This document shows, one piece after another, positions 26,034 through 34,960 of a stretch of 64,000 bases of DNA. Both the position numbers and the translations under genes were made by a program. How positions within the stretch are numbered: the first letter of the stretch is position 1; the number at the start of each line of letters is the position of its first letter. The stretch is from Agrobacterium rosae (GTDB lineage Bacteria > Pseudomonadota > Alphaproteobacteria > Rhizobiales > Rhizobiaceae). The stretch is from NCBI RefSeq assembly GCF_002915175.1, contig NZ_NXEJ01000006.1, positions 132,626-196,625 on the forward strand. Direction: 5' to 3'. Under the pieces are notes generated by a model. That model was not told where the DNA came from and made no database searches. It worked only from the letters and a program-made list of their open reading frames with translations.

Positions 26034-26891
26034 ATGGCTGGAATTTTGAAGCGACTGGTGCCGAAGCGGTTTCGTAAGACGGAGCTGATCATTCCCGTGG
26101 TCCGTATGCATGGGGCCATTATGGCAGGCGGCAGTCAGTTTCGTCCGGCACTCAATCTGGCATCCTATGCGCCGCTGCTGGACAAAGCTTTCGGCATGAA
26201 GGACGCGCCGGTCGTCGCTATTACCCTCAACTCACCCGGTGGTTCGCCGGTCCAGTCGCGGATGATCTATAACCGTATCCGCCAGCTGGCCGAAGAAAAG
26301 AACAAGAAAGTCCTGATCTTCGTGGAAGATGTGGCGGCATCCGGCGGTTACATGATTGCGCTGGCGGGGGACGAGATCATTGCCGATCCTACCTCCATCG
26401 TCGGCTCTATCGGCGTCGTTTCCGGCGGTTTCGGCTTCCCGGAAATGCTGAAGAAGATCGGTGTTGAAAGGCGTGTCTATACGGCAGGTCAGAACAAGGC
26501 GATTCTTGATCCTTTCCAGCCGGAGAAGGAAGGCGATATCGAATATCTGAAGTCGCTTCAGCTTGAAATCCACAATGTTTTCATCGACATGGTCAAGCTG
26601 CGCCGTGGTTCAAAGCTGAAGGACGATCCGGCGCTCTTCTCGGGCCTGTTCTGGACCGGTATGCGCGGCCTCGATCTGGGGCTCATCGATGGTCTTGGCG
26701 ATATGCGCGATGTGCTGCGCCGTCGTTACGGCGATAAGGTCAAGCTTCAGCTTGTCAGCGGCGCGCGCAATTTCTTCGGTAAGAAATTGCCCGGCGTCGA
26801 TCTGCATGCCCAGTCAATCGCTGCATCCACCGCTTCGGGGCTTGCGGAAGTGGCGGAAGAAAAGGCATTGTGGGCGCGTTACGGATTTTGA
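26034..26891 (+). CDS. S49 family signal peptide peptidase-like serine protease
   Basis: A 285-residue SohB/SppA-type protease. The Ser-Lys dyad is visible as Ser103 in AASGGY and Lys155 in AGQNKAILDPF; NSPGGSPV and GSIGVVSGGFG are family motifs. S49 enzymes cleave residual signal peptides or membrane fragments. There is no clear N-terminal membrane helix, unlike many SppA proteins, so it may be cytoplasmic or membrane-associated. The ATG at 26034 has GAGGA upstream; the earlier part of the frame runs through repeats. A small membrane protein gene follows after 14 bases. Confidence 0.9.
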   Translation: MAGILKRLVPKRFRKTELIIPVVRMHGAIMAGGSQFRPALNLASYAPLLDKAFGMKDAPVVAITLNSPGGSPVQSRMIYNRIRQLAEEKNKKVLIFVEDVAASGGYMIALAGDEIIADPTSIVGSIGVVSGGFGFPEMLKKIGVERRVYTAGQNKAILDPFQPEKEGDIEYLKSLQLEIHNVFIDMVKLRRGSKLKDDPALFSGLFWTGMRGLDLGLIDGLGDMRDVLRRRYGDKVKLQLVSGARNFFGKKLPGVDLHAQSIAASTASGLAEVAEEKALWARYGF

Positions 26892-26905
26892 TGGACAAAC
26901 GATAG

Positions 26906-27100
26906 ATGGCCCAATTGATAACGCTCGCCCTGCTCATGTTCGGGGCGATCATTCTTTACAAACGCTTCGTTGGCGATGCGAAAAAACTGTCCGAGAAAAC
27001 CAAACGGCAGGAAAAAGAGCGTGAGACCGGTGCCACCGGCACGCTGATCAAAGATCCGAAGACTGGCGAATACCGCGTCAAGAAGGAAGACGAGGTCTGA
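26906..27100 (+). CDS. small single-pass membrane protein downstream of the S49 peptidase
   Basis: A 64-residue protein: one membrane helix (about 3-19) then a highly charged tail rich in Lys and Glu ending KDPKTGEYRVKKEDEV. No function is recognised. Its 14-base spacing suggests co-transcription with the peptidase, and it might anchor or regulate that enzyme, which itself lacks a membrane helix; this is inference. Confidence 0.7.
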   Translation: MAQLITLALLMFGAIILYKRFVGDAKKLSEKTKRQEKERETGATGTLIKDPKTGEYRVKKEDEV

Positions 27101-27120
27101 TCAGGCCTCAAGCAGTTGGC

Positions 27121-29037
27121 TCACCAGCCACCGCCTCCACCACCACCGCCACCAGACCCAGACGAACCACCGCCACCGGAAAAACTCGACGAAGACGAGC
27201 TGACCGGTGCCGGTATCGTTGAAGCAATGGTCGATGCCATGGTGGAGGAGAAGCCGCCAATGCGGGTTCCGAAATTGCTGTAGTTACCGCTGTACCATCC
27301 AGGCGAATATTCTCCCGCTTGGGCATTCGCCAGCCACGTCTCGAACGTCTCGCTCCAGGGTTTCTCGACGCCCAGCGCCACCGCGTAGGGCAGCAGGGTT
27401 TCGAAATGCTGCGGCGACATTTGCGGCGCGCCCTGCATGTTCATCCGGTCCTGTTCGGCAACCGTCAGGTAAAGCCGCAGTCCTTCGATTCCGTCCATCA
27501 GTTTGCGCCCCAACGGGGTCGGCGCGCCCATCAGCATAACAAACACGATGTTAGCGGTGATGATACCGGCCACGGACATGATGGCGGGCAAGTGCAGTGC
27601 TTCGAGCGTTTCCAGCGAGACGATGGTGATCGCTCCGCCAATACCGGAGATCAGCATCGATCCCACCAGCGCAAGAACGACGATCATACCTATGCGCTTG
27701 AGCAGAGATCCACCACGCGTCAACGATTTCCCGAATAGGAGTGCAAAAATCGTTCCGACAAAGGTCATGATGCCGATAACGAACATCGCAACAAGGGCTT
27801 CAGGCTCGAAATTGCCGAACAACAAAACTGCTAAGACGATGAAGATGGACAGGAAAATGCCTAAGATGATGAAGCCAACATTGCCATGGTAATATTTGCC
27901 ACTATGCTCCGACTCGATCGCTTTGCGAAAAGCATTGCCGAGCGATACGACCCGTGAGCCGTTTTCCTTTTTGATCTCGAATGCCATGCCCGGTTCATCG
28001 ACCGTATTGATCAGCGTTGCCTCACCCGCCTGCAACTTGCCCTCGATCGGCTTTTCGGTGCGACGAATGATGAGCGAATTCTTCAAATCCTCCAGCACCA
28101 CGTAACCTTTGACCGCAAGGTTGAGGGCGGCGGCGGAAAACGCCGTCCAGCCATTATCGGAAAAACCGTGATTATCGACGTAGTTGACGAGCGCAGGCGA
28201 CAATCCTTCCGGCGCGTCCCAACGCGGCACGATAATGCCTTTGGCAGGATCGCGGCCAACAGCTGACCAAGCCCGGTAATAATAAAGCAGGATGAGCATG
28301 AAGCCGGAAACACCCAGCACCGAACCCAAATGGTCCTGCAACCACCAACTCCGCGCCTGCGCAGCCGATGGCGCGTCGATTGCACCCTTCGGCAGTTTCA
28401 CTGCAATCGTCATGCCTTCGCCCTGATAGAAGGGGCGCGTCGAAGCGAAGAACACCTCGTTGCCCTCGGTCATCACGCGTGCGTCCTTGCCGGTCGCGCC
28501 AAGCTTTCCGGTAAAGACAGCGGTATCGGTCGGCGTCACGTTTTCAGGCAGGGAAACGGTGGCGGAGATGTCGCGCATGGGAAACTGCCAGCCATTGCCG
28601 GTCACGTTCCAGGTCAACTCGTCATAGATGTCGAAATAGCGGATCTGCCTGTCGGTGGTGTAGGTAATCTGGAAAACATGATCGCCGGTCTGCAAAAACC
28701 GGTCGGCATTGCCGGTATAGATGCGAATGCCGCCATCGATGCTTTCGGTTCGCCAGTCTTCTGGTGCGCCATCTCGCTCCACCGATAGAACCTTGAAGCC
28801 GACTTTGGTGCGGCGGCCGTTCTTGTCCAGCGCATAGAGCGGGAAATCACGGAAAATGCCGCGCTTGATCCGGTTGCCTTCGGAGCGAGCCGTGATCGTT
28901 TCCGTCACCGTCAGCTCACCGCTTTTGGCGACATCCACCACCGAATGATAGGAGCTGATGAACTCCTCAGCTGCAGCGGGAAGGGCCGCGAGCATGAAGA
29001 CGAAAAGTGCGAGACATCTGGCAGCAATGGTCTTCAC
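27121..29037 (-). CDS. DUF2207 domain membrane protein
   Basis: A 638-residue protein. The N-terminus is a signal peptide (KTIAARCLALFVFMLAALP then AAAEEF), followed by a DUF2207 extracytoplasmic domain (about 20-240), a membrane helix near 250-270, a soluble part, several further helices (about 400-510), and a Ser/Gly tail of about 25 residues ending in W. The GTG start at 29037 has GGGAG about ten bases upstream. The frame continues into aroA without meaning. DUF2207 proteins often neighbour lemA, as here, though aroA lies between. Confidence 0.85.
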   Translation of the reverse strand: MKTIAARCLALFVFMLAALPAAAEEFISSYHSVVDVAKSGELTVTETITARSEGNRIKRGIFRDFPLYALDKNGRRTKVGFKVLSVERDGAPEDWRTESIDGGIRIYTGNADRFLQTGDHVFQITYTTDRQIRYFDIYDELTWNVTGNGWQFPMRDISATVSLPENVTPTDTAVFTGKLGATGKDARVMTEGNEVFFASTRPFYQGEGMTIAVKLPKGAIDAPSAAQARSWWLQDHLGSVLGVSGFMLILLYYYRAWSAVGRDPAKGIIVPRWDAPEGLSPALVNYVDNHGFSDNGWTAFSAAALNLAVKGYVVLEDLKNSLIIRRTEKPIEGKLQAGEATLINTVDEPGMAFEIKKENGSRVVSLGNAFRKAIESEHSGKYYHGNVGFIILGIFLSIFIVLAVLLFGNFEPEALVAMFVIGIMTFVGTIFALLFGKSLTRGGSLLKRIGMIVVLALVGSMLISGIGGAITIVSLETLEALHLPAIMSVAGIITANIVFVMLMGAPTPLGRKLMDGIEGLRLYLTVAEQDRMNMQGAPQMSPQHFETLLPYAVALGVEKPWSETFETWLANAQAGEYSPGWYSGNYSNFGTRIGGFSSTMASTIASTIPAPVSSSSSSFSGGGGSSGSGGGGGGGGGW

Positions 29038-29057
29038 GGTCGGCGCGCTCCCTAAAA

Positions 29058-30320
29058 TCAGTCCTGTCCGGTTTCGCTGTAATCCACACCCAGTGAACCG
29101 AGCGCCTTCCAGTAACCCGGATAGGTCTTGCCCACGCAAGCAGGGTTCTGAATGGCGATGCCGCTGGTCTTCAGACCAGCCAGCGCAAAGCTCATGGCAA
29201 TGCGGTGGTCGTGGAACGTGTCGATGGAGGCAGATACCGTTTGCCCCGCAAGGTCGGGATCGGCATGCACGATGAGGTCGTCGCCGTCTTCCTCGGCCAG
29301 CCCTTCGCGGATTGCGTTGAGGCCGAGCGACAGCGCCCTGATACGGTCGCATTCTTTCACCCGCAGATTGGCGATGCCGACGAAGCGTACCGGCGTTGTG
29401 TTGTAAGCGGCCAGCACGGCAATCGTCGGAATGGCATCCTGCATCTGGCTGCCATCGATTTCGGCGGGCAGGTTCGGAAACTGCGCCATGACGGCATAGG
29501 CCTTGGCATCCGGCTGGGTGAACTTGTCGGATGGCGTGCCGATATCGATCTGGCCGCCCGTCAGCAGTTCAGCACCCCAGAGATAGGTGGCGGCGGATGC
29601 ATCCGGCTCGATGTGGAAATCGGTGGCCTTGTAGCCTGTCGGGTGCACGCGCCAGATGGCGTTGCTGACCCGCTCCACCGTCCCGCCGAAGGCTTCCATG
29701 GCAGACACGGTCAGGTCGATGTAACCCTTGGCACCGATATCCTCACCCGCCAGAATAATGTCCAGCGGCTGTGCGCCGCACGGTGCCGCCATAAGAAGAG
29801 CCGAGACATATTGGCTGGAAAGATTGGCATCGATGGTGACGCTGCCTTTGGTGAAGCCCTGACCGTTGCCCGTCACCGTCACCGGTGGGCAGCCGGTTGC
29901 CGCCTCCGCTTCGATGCCCAGCGCGTTCAGCGCCTCGACCAGCGGCTGGATCGGCCGTTTGCGCATATGCTCGTCACCATCAACCACAATGGTGCCCTCC
30001 ACGGATGCAACCGCCGCCGTCAGAAACCGTGTGGCCGTGCCGGCATTTCCGAGGAAAAGCGGCTTGTCGGGCGCGGTCAATACGCCGCTGCTTTCCACCA
30101 CGAAGCTTGTCGCATCCGGCTCGGTCACCGTCACGCCCATGGCGCGCAAAGCGTCTGCCATATAGAGTGTATCATCGCTTTTCAGCGCGCCGGTGAGAAG
30201 GCTGCGGCCCTTGGCAAGACCGGCCAGCAGCAACACGCGGTTGGTGATGGATTTGGAGCCGGGCGGCTCCACCTTGCCGGAAAGCGGATGGTTTGGCGGG
30301 GTGATGGTCAGTTCGATCAT
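29058..30320 (-). CDS. aroA: 3-phosphoshikimate 1-carboxyvinyltransferase (EPSP synthase)
   Basis: A 420-residue EPSP synthase of the shikimate pathway. Active-site residues are all recognisable: PGSKS (Lys23), RKRPIQPLV, SSQY, QDAIPT, RVKECDR, HDHR and KTYPGY. The loop usually reading GNAGTAMRPL in bacterial class I enzymes here reads GNAGTATRFL, with Phe99 where E. coli has Pro101. That resembles fungal AROM sequences rather than the class II (GNAATG) enzyme known in Agrobacterium. It sits between lemA and the DUF2207 gene (20 bases to the latter), not next to cmk and rpsA as rhizobial aroA usually does. Confidence 0.9.
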   Translation of the reverse strand: MIELTITPPNHPLSGKVEPPGSKSITNRVLLLAGLAKGRSLLTGALKSDDTLYMADALRAMGVTVTEPDATSFVVESSGVLTAPDKPLFLGNAGTATRFLTAAVASVEGTIVVDGDEHMRKRPIQPLVEALNALGIEAEAATGCPPVTVTGNGQGFTKGSVTIDANLSSQYVSALLMAAPCGAQPLDIILAGEDIGAKGYIDLTVSAMEAFGGTVERVSNAIWRVHPTGYKATDFHIEPDASAATYLWGAELLTGGQIDIGTPSDKFTQPDAKAYAVMAQFPNLPAEIDGSQMQDAIPTIAVLAAYNTTPVRFVGIANLRVKECDRIRALSLGLNAIREGLAEEDGDDLIVHADPDLAGQTVSASIDTFHDHRIAMSFALAGLKTSGIAIQNPACVGKTYPGYWKALGSLGVDYSETGQD

Positions 30321-30363
30321 GGCGTTATCGTTTTCTCAACCAGCCAGATGCCGGTTTTTAGTA

Positions 30364-30915
30364 TCAGAATTTCACGGAAGGAACGGCGCGGTCCGCCTCG
30401 TTGGTGATCTCGAAAAACGGGGCTTTGATAAAGCCGAAATTGCGCGCGACGAGGTTGGAGGGGAAGCTCTCCACCTTGACGTTCAGATCCCGCGCCGAAC
30501 CATTATAATAGCGGCGAGACATCTGAATTTCGCCTTCGATGGTGTCCAGCGATTTTTGTAATTCCAGAAAGCCTTGATTGGCCTTGAGGTCCGGGTAGGC
30601 TTCCGCCAGCGCAAACAGCTTGCCCAGCGCCTGGCTCAACAGTCCTTCGGCTTGCGCACGCCCCTCGACATCACCGGCGGGCACGGCTTGAGCGCGGTTG
30701 CGCATGGCCACCACTTCCTCAAACGTGGTTTTCTCGTGGGCGGCATAGCCCTTCACGGTCTCGATGAGGTTGGGAATGAGATCGGCGCGGCGCTTCAGCT
30801 GCACGTCGATACCGGACCACGCTTCCTCCGTCATCTGTCGCGCCGAAACGAGGCCGTTATAGATGAAGACGACATAAACCGCGATTGCCGCGATGATTGC
30901 CAGTGCGATAAACAT
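30364..30915 (-). CDS. lemA: LemA family protein
   Basis: A 183-residue LemA protein: N-terminal membrane helix (about 2-20) then a four-helix bundle with YNGLVSARQMTEEAWSGIDVQL-type start, RADLIPNLIETVKGYA and the terminal YNGSARDLN segment. Molecular role is unknown; LemA genes are often found with DUF2207 or TPM-domain membrane proteins. The ATG at 30915 follows GAGGGGG at good distance; the upstream frame is discarded. Begins a minus-strand group with aroA and the DUF2207 gene. Confidence 0.9.
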   Translation of the reverse strand: MFIALAIIAAIAVYVVFIYNGLVSARQMTEEAWSGIDVQLKRRADLIPNLIETVKGYAAHEKTTFEEVVAMRNRAQAVPAGDVEGRAQAEGLLSQALGKLFALAEAYPDLKANQGFLELQKSLDTIEGEIQMSRRYYNGSARDLNVKVESFPSNLVARNFGFIKAPFFEITNEADRAVPSVKF

Positions 30916-31000
30916 GTCCCATTCCCCCTCAGAAAACCTGCGTTCCAGCCGGACGATAGTCGTTCCAGCCAGCCATGTCATCGCCTGTCAAAATAAGTCG

Positions 31001-31972
31001 TCAGGCAGCCTTGTTCCAGTTCGCGCCGCCCGCATCCGTCATCAAAAACGCTTCGCCACAGGCCTTGGACAATGTGCGAACGCGCAGGATATAGCTCTGC
31101 CGCTCGGTCACGGAAATCACGCCGCGTGCATCCAGAAGGTTGAAGACGTGGGATGCCTTGATGCACTGGTCATAGGCCGGAAACACGCATTTGTGCAGCA
31201 TCTGGTTGGCATTTTCGCCCGGCGCTCCCGCCGCCAGCAGCGCCTGGCATTCCTTTTCCGCATCGATGAAGTGGCGGTGCAGCATGGCGGTGTCGGCATA
31301 TTCGAAGTTGTGGCGGGAATATTCCTGTTCGGCCTGCAAAAACACATCGCCATAGGAAATCTTCTCGTCGCCTTCGCGGCCGTTATAGTTCAGGTCGTAG
31401 ACATTATCGACGCCCTGAACATACATGGCCAGACGCTCCAGACCATAGGTCAACTCACCCGCAACGGGAGAGCATTCAATGCCGCAAACCTGCTGGAAAT
31501 AAGTGAACTGCGACACTTCCATGCCATCGCACCAGCATTCCCAACCCAGACCCCAGGCACCCAGCGTGGGGCTTTCCCAGTCATCTTCCACAAAGCGCAC
31601 GTCATGCAGCAACGGGTCGAGACCGATTGCCTTCAGCGAACCCAGATAGAGTTCCTGCAAATTGGACGGGTTTGGCTTCAGAATGACCTGATACTGGTAA
31701 TAATGCTGCATGCGATTGGGGTTTTCACCGTAGCGCCCATCGGATGGACGGCGCGATGGCTGCACATAGGCGGCCTTCCATGGCTTCGGCCCCAGCGCCC
31801 GCAGCGTTGTTGCCGGGTGAAACGTCCCTGCGCCCACTTCCATGTCATAAGGCTGCAACACCGCGCAGCCCTTGTCGGCCCAGTAATTGTGCAGCGTCAG
31901 GATCAGCGCCTGAAAGGAACGCTTCGGGTTCATATGGTCTGGAACGTCGGTCATTGCAGTCATCACGGCCAT
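31001..31972 (-). CDS. glyQ: glycyl-tRNA synthetase alpha subunit
   Basis: The catalytic alpha subunit of the heterotetrameric (alpha2beta2) class II glycyl-tRNA synthetase. Motifs [44 protein letters not shown] and YGLERLAMY are all standard. Four ATGs cluster at the start (31972, 31963, 31954, 31933) with no decisive ribosome-binding site; the last would match many relatives. It is transcribed away from glyS, whereas the pair is usually co-directional. A 14-base palindrome lies just upstream. Confidence 0.95.
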   Translation of the reverse strand: MAVMTAMTDVPDHMNPKRSFQALILTLHNYWADKGCAVLQPYDMEVGAGTFHPATTLRALGPKPWKAAYVQPSRRPSDGRYGENPNRMQHYYQYQVILKPNPSNLQELYLGSLKAIGLDPLLHDVRFVEDDWESPTLGAWGLGWECWCDGMEVSQFTYFQQVCGIECSPVAGELTYGLERLAMYVQGVDNVYDLNYNGREGDEKISYGDVFLQAEQEYSRHNFEYADTAMLHRHFIDAEKECQALLAAGAPGENANQMLHKCVFPAYDQCIKASHVFNLLDARGVISVTERQSYILRVRTLSKACGEAFLMTDAGGANWNKAA

Positions 31973-31983
31973 CGATTGTTGTC

Positions 31984-31997
31984 AGTAAGTACTTACT
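31984..31997. promoter_or_regulatory. 14-base palindrome upstream of glyQ
   Basis: AGTAAGTACTTACT is a perfect palindrome and is extended by a further TTAC repeat on the right. Such TAAGTAAGTAC arrays resemble operators of TetR-type regulators. It lies 12 bases from the first possible glyQ start codon. No TetR gene is in the window. Confidence 0.4.
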
Positions 31998-32383
31998 TAC
32001 TTCGGATGCGGACAGGTGCCATGGGTAGGGGCTGCGGGTCAAGGCTTCTGTGCGGGGGAGGTTGCCTTGCACGCACGCATACGACGGTAGCTACCCTCAT
32101 CCATCATCCTGAGCTTGTCGAAGGAGAGGTGCCCCGCAGGGGCCTCGAAGGACGAGGGTAGCGGGCTTAGGGCAGAGTGCGCGGCGGATGCTTCGAGGCT
32201 TTGTCCTTCGGCCAAAGCACCTCAGCATGAGGGCGGTGGGCGTGGCAGCTACGAAGACAACGTGTATAAGCCACACCCGCAAACGCCAACAGCAGAACCT
32301 CCACCCGATATTAACAATTGTGCACCCGCCTCAAATTTTGCTAGCAGAGGCCAACCGAAAATCCATCAGACCGGAAAATAGAT
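31998..32383. repeat. glyQ-glyS divergent gap with CCTCATCCTGAGG-type repeats
   Basis: The gap carries a full repeat at about 32087-32165 (CTACCCTCATCC then CATCCTGAGCTTGTCGAAGG, ending CTCGAAGGACGAGGGTAGCGG) and an inverted fragment at about 32190-32240. They are related to those at 25078-25911. No gene is supported. The glyS promoter must lie in the 140 bases to the right. Confidence 0.65.
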
Positions 32384-34741
32384 ATGCCTGATCTTCTGCT
32401 CGAACTTCGCTCCGAGGAAATCCCCGCCCGCATGCAGCGCAAGGCGGCGGGTGATCTGAAGAAGCTTGTTACCGATGCGCTGGTGGAAGCAGGCCTGACC
32501 TATGAGGGTGCGCGCGAATATTGGACGCCGCGCCGCCTGACGCTGGATATTCGCGGCCTCAATGCGCGCTCTGCCGATGTGCGTGAGGAAAAGAAGGGTC
32601 CGCGGACCGACTCCAATGAGAAGGCCATTGAGGGCTTTTTGCGCGGTGCCGGTCTGTCGTCGGTCTCGGAAGCGCAGGTCGTCAGCGATCCGAAGAAGGG
32701 TGATTTCTATATCGCCATCATCAACAAGCCGGGCCGCCCGGCGGAAGATATCATTGCGGATGTGATGCCCGGCATTATCAGGGGTTTCCCGTGGCCGAAA
32801 TCCATGCGCTCCGGCTCGGCCTCCATGCCGAAGGGTTCAAGCTATGGCGGCATCGAGGGCAAGGGGTCTGAAAGCCTGCGCTGGGTGCGTCCGCTGCAAT
32901 CCATCGTCTGCCTGTTCGGCCCTGAACATGACGAGACGAAGATCATTCCTTTCGAGATCGACGGCATCGTTGCATCCAACATCACCTATGGCCACCGCTT
33001 CCATGCGCCTGAAGCCATCACCGTTCGCCGGTTCGAGGATTATTCCGCCAATCTGGAAAAAGCCAAGGTCATTCTGGATGCCGAGCGCCGCAAGGACATC
33101 ATTCTGCACGACGCCAAGGATTTGGCATTCGCCAACGGTCTGGACCTGGTGGAGGATGAGGGTCTGCTGGAAGAGGTCTCCGGCCTGGTGGAATGGCCGC
33201 AGGTGCTGATTGGCACATTCGAGGAAGATTACCTCGAAATCCCCGCCGAAATCATCCGCCTCACCATCAAGACCAACCAGAAGTGTTTCGTCACCCGTCC
33301 ACAGGGTGCGACCGAAGGCCTCTCCAACCGCTTCATTCTGGTCTCCAACATCGAGGCGAAAGATGGCGGCAAGGAAATCATGCACGGCAACGGCAAGGTC
33401 GTGCGCGCCCGCCTGTCGGATGCCAAACATTTCTGGACCCGCGACCAGGGCGACCTGCCGGACCTTGAAACGCTAAAAGATTCCGCCGCAAAGTTTGACT
33501 TGGACCTGACCAAGCCGCTGGACCAGCGCATGGCCAAGCTGGATGCGCTGAACGTCACGTTCCACGCGAAGCTCGGCACACAGGGTGAGCGCGTGGCGCG
33601 CATCCGTGAACTGGCCAAGCAGCTTGCACCGGTCATCGGTGCCGATGCTGATCTCGTAGACCGCGCCGTGGTTCTTGCCAAAGCCGACCTGCGCACAGAA
33701 GCCGTTGGTGAATTCCCGGAACTGCAGGGCCTGATGGGCCGCAAATACGCGGCGCTTCAGGGTGAACCATCATCAGTCGCCGCCGCGATAGAAGATCATT
33801 GGAAGCCCAATGGCCCCTCCGACCGTCTGCCGGAAGATAAGGTTGGTTTGACCGTAGCGCTCGCCGACAAGCTCGACACCCTCGTCGGCTTCTGGGCCAT
33901 CGATGAAAAGCCGACGGGTTCGAAAGACCCGTTTGCGCTGCGTCGTGCGGCGCTGGGTGTGGTCCGGATGATTTTGGAGCGGAATGTTCGGTTGGGCCTA
34001 GCGGACATATTTATATTCTCGGGGCGGCACTTGCTTGCTCAATTTCTGAAGGCTGATGCTCGGCAATTTGATGTTTTAAGCCGGATAATTGAGAAGCAAT
34101 ATATCGGCGGCTGGTTAGGCCAGTTGGCAGGTAATGAGAATAGTGATGACGCAAACTATAAGATGTACGGGTTTGATGAGATCAACAAACTACCAATCCA
34201 GGCATGGGAGGAAAGTCGCGCTTCAGACCTCCTCTCTTTCTTCCATGATCGCCTCAAAGTCTACCTCCGCGATCTCGGCGCTCGCTACGATCTCATCGAA
34301 GCTGTCCTCACGCCCGAGACCGACGATCTACTCATGGTCGCCCGTCGCGTCGAAGCGCTGACGGCTTTCGTGACGGATCAGGATGGCATCAACCTTCTGG
34401 CCGGCACCAAGCGGGCCACCCAGCTTCTGGCTGCGGAAGAAAAGAAGGGAACTGTGGTGGCTGACAGCGTTTCGGAAGAGTTGCTGAAGCTCGACGCGGA
34501 AAAGGCGCTCTACGCTGCCATCAAGACCGCATCCGCCGATGCCGCCAAGGCCGTCGAGACGGAGGACTTCCGCTCCGCCATGCAGGCGCTTTCGACGCTG
34601 CGCGCACCGGTCGATAAGTTCTTCGAAGACGTCCTCGTCAATGATGAAGACAACGCCATCCGCGCCAACCGTCTGGCCCTGCTCAAGGCCATTCGCGAAG
34701 CGACGGGAACGGTTGCGGATTTTTCGAAGATCAGTGGATGA
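32384..34741 (+). CDS. glyS: glycyl-tRNA synthetase beta subunit, with an in-frame insert
   Basis: The tRNA-binding beta subunit partner of GlyQ. It opens [17 protein letters not shown] and holds the HD-like core and C-terminal anticodon-binding region ([17 protein letters not shown] onwards). At 785 residues it is longer than the roughly 690-710 usual. The extra length is residues 537-614 (33992-34225), between the conserved [10 protein letters not shown] and [10 protein letters not shown] segments. That stretch uses many codons scarce in the flanks (ATA, TTA, CTA, AGT, TCA). The rest is normal and the frame is intact, so the protein is probably functional. It is divergent from glyQ. Confidence 0.93.
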   Translation: MPDLLLELRSEEIPARMQRKAAGDLKKLVTDALVEAGLTYEGAREYWTPRRLTLDIRGLNARSADVREEKKGPRTDSNEKAIEGFLRGAGLSSVSEAQVVSDPKKGDFYIAIINKPGRPAEDIIADVMPGIIRGFPWPKSMRSGSASMPKGSSYGGIEGKGSESLRWVRPLQSIVCLFGPEHDETKIIPFEIDGIVASNITYGHRFHAPEAITVRRFEDYSANLEKAKVILDAERRKDIILHDAKDLAFANGLDLVEDEGLLEEVSGLVEWPQVLIGTFEEDYLEIPAEIIRLTIKTNQKCFVTRPQGATEGLSNRFILVSNIEAKDGGKEIMHGNGKVVRARLSDAKHFWTRDQGDLPDLETLKDSAAKFDLDLTKPLDQRMAKLDALNVTFHAKLGTQGERVARIRELAKQLAPVIGADADLVDRAVVLAKADLRTEAVGEFPELQGLMGRKYAALQGEPSSVAAAIEDHWKPNGPSDRLPEDKVGLTVALADKLDTLVGFWAIDEKPTGSKDPFALRRAALGVVRMILERNVRLGLADIFIFSGRHLLAQFLKADARQFDVLSRIIEKQYIGGWLGQLAGNENSDDANYKMYGFDEINKLPIQAWEESRASDLLSFFHDRLKVYLRDLGARYDLIEAVLTPETDDLLMVARRVEALTAFVTDQDGINLLAGTKRATQLLAAEEKKGTVVADSVSEELLKLDAEKALYAAIKTASADAAKAVETEDFRSAMQALSTLRAPVDKFFEDVLVNDEDNAIRANRLALLKAIREATGTVADFSKISG

Positions 34742-34772
34742 GGTTGACAGGGGGCGTAGAGTGCGTCGCTCA

Positions 34773-34950
34773 CCCCCCTCTGCCCTGCCGGGCATCTCCC
34801 CCACAGGTGGGGAGATCGACTCGCAGATAGCACTCGACCATCTTGAGCGTTGTGGAGACGATCTGTGATGACGGTGCGGATGAACCAGCGAGCTTGCGCC
34901 CAGCTAATCTCCCCACCTGTGGGGGAGATGCCCGGCAGGGCAGAGGGGGG
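34773..34950. repeat. RIME-like intergenic element with perfect 44-bp inverted repeat
   Basis: Arms at 34773-34816 and 34907-34950 are exact inverse complements (beginning CCCCCCTCTGCCCTGCCGGG), separated by 90 bases. Each arm is itself partly palindromic. Layout and sequence resemble the Rhizobium-specific intergenic mosaic elements (RIME). A related copy is at 42011-42188. It sits directly between glyS and the DUF523 gene, ten bases before that start codon. Confidence 0.8.
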
Positions 34951-34960
34951 CTAGCCACGC

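Noticed and set aside
29038..29352. N-terminal extension of the DUF2207 frame into aroA
   Set aside because: It overlaps aroA in another frame and would bury the signal peptide; the GTG at 29037 is the better start.
30893..32161. 422-codon plus-strand frame over glyQ
   Set aside because: Antisense to glyQ, whose synthetase motifs are complete; no independent support.
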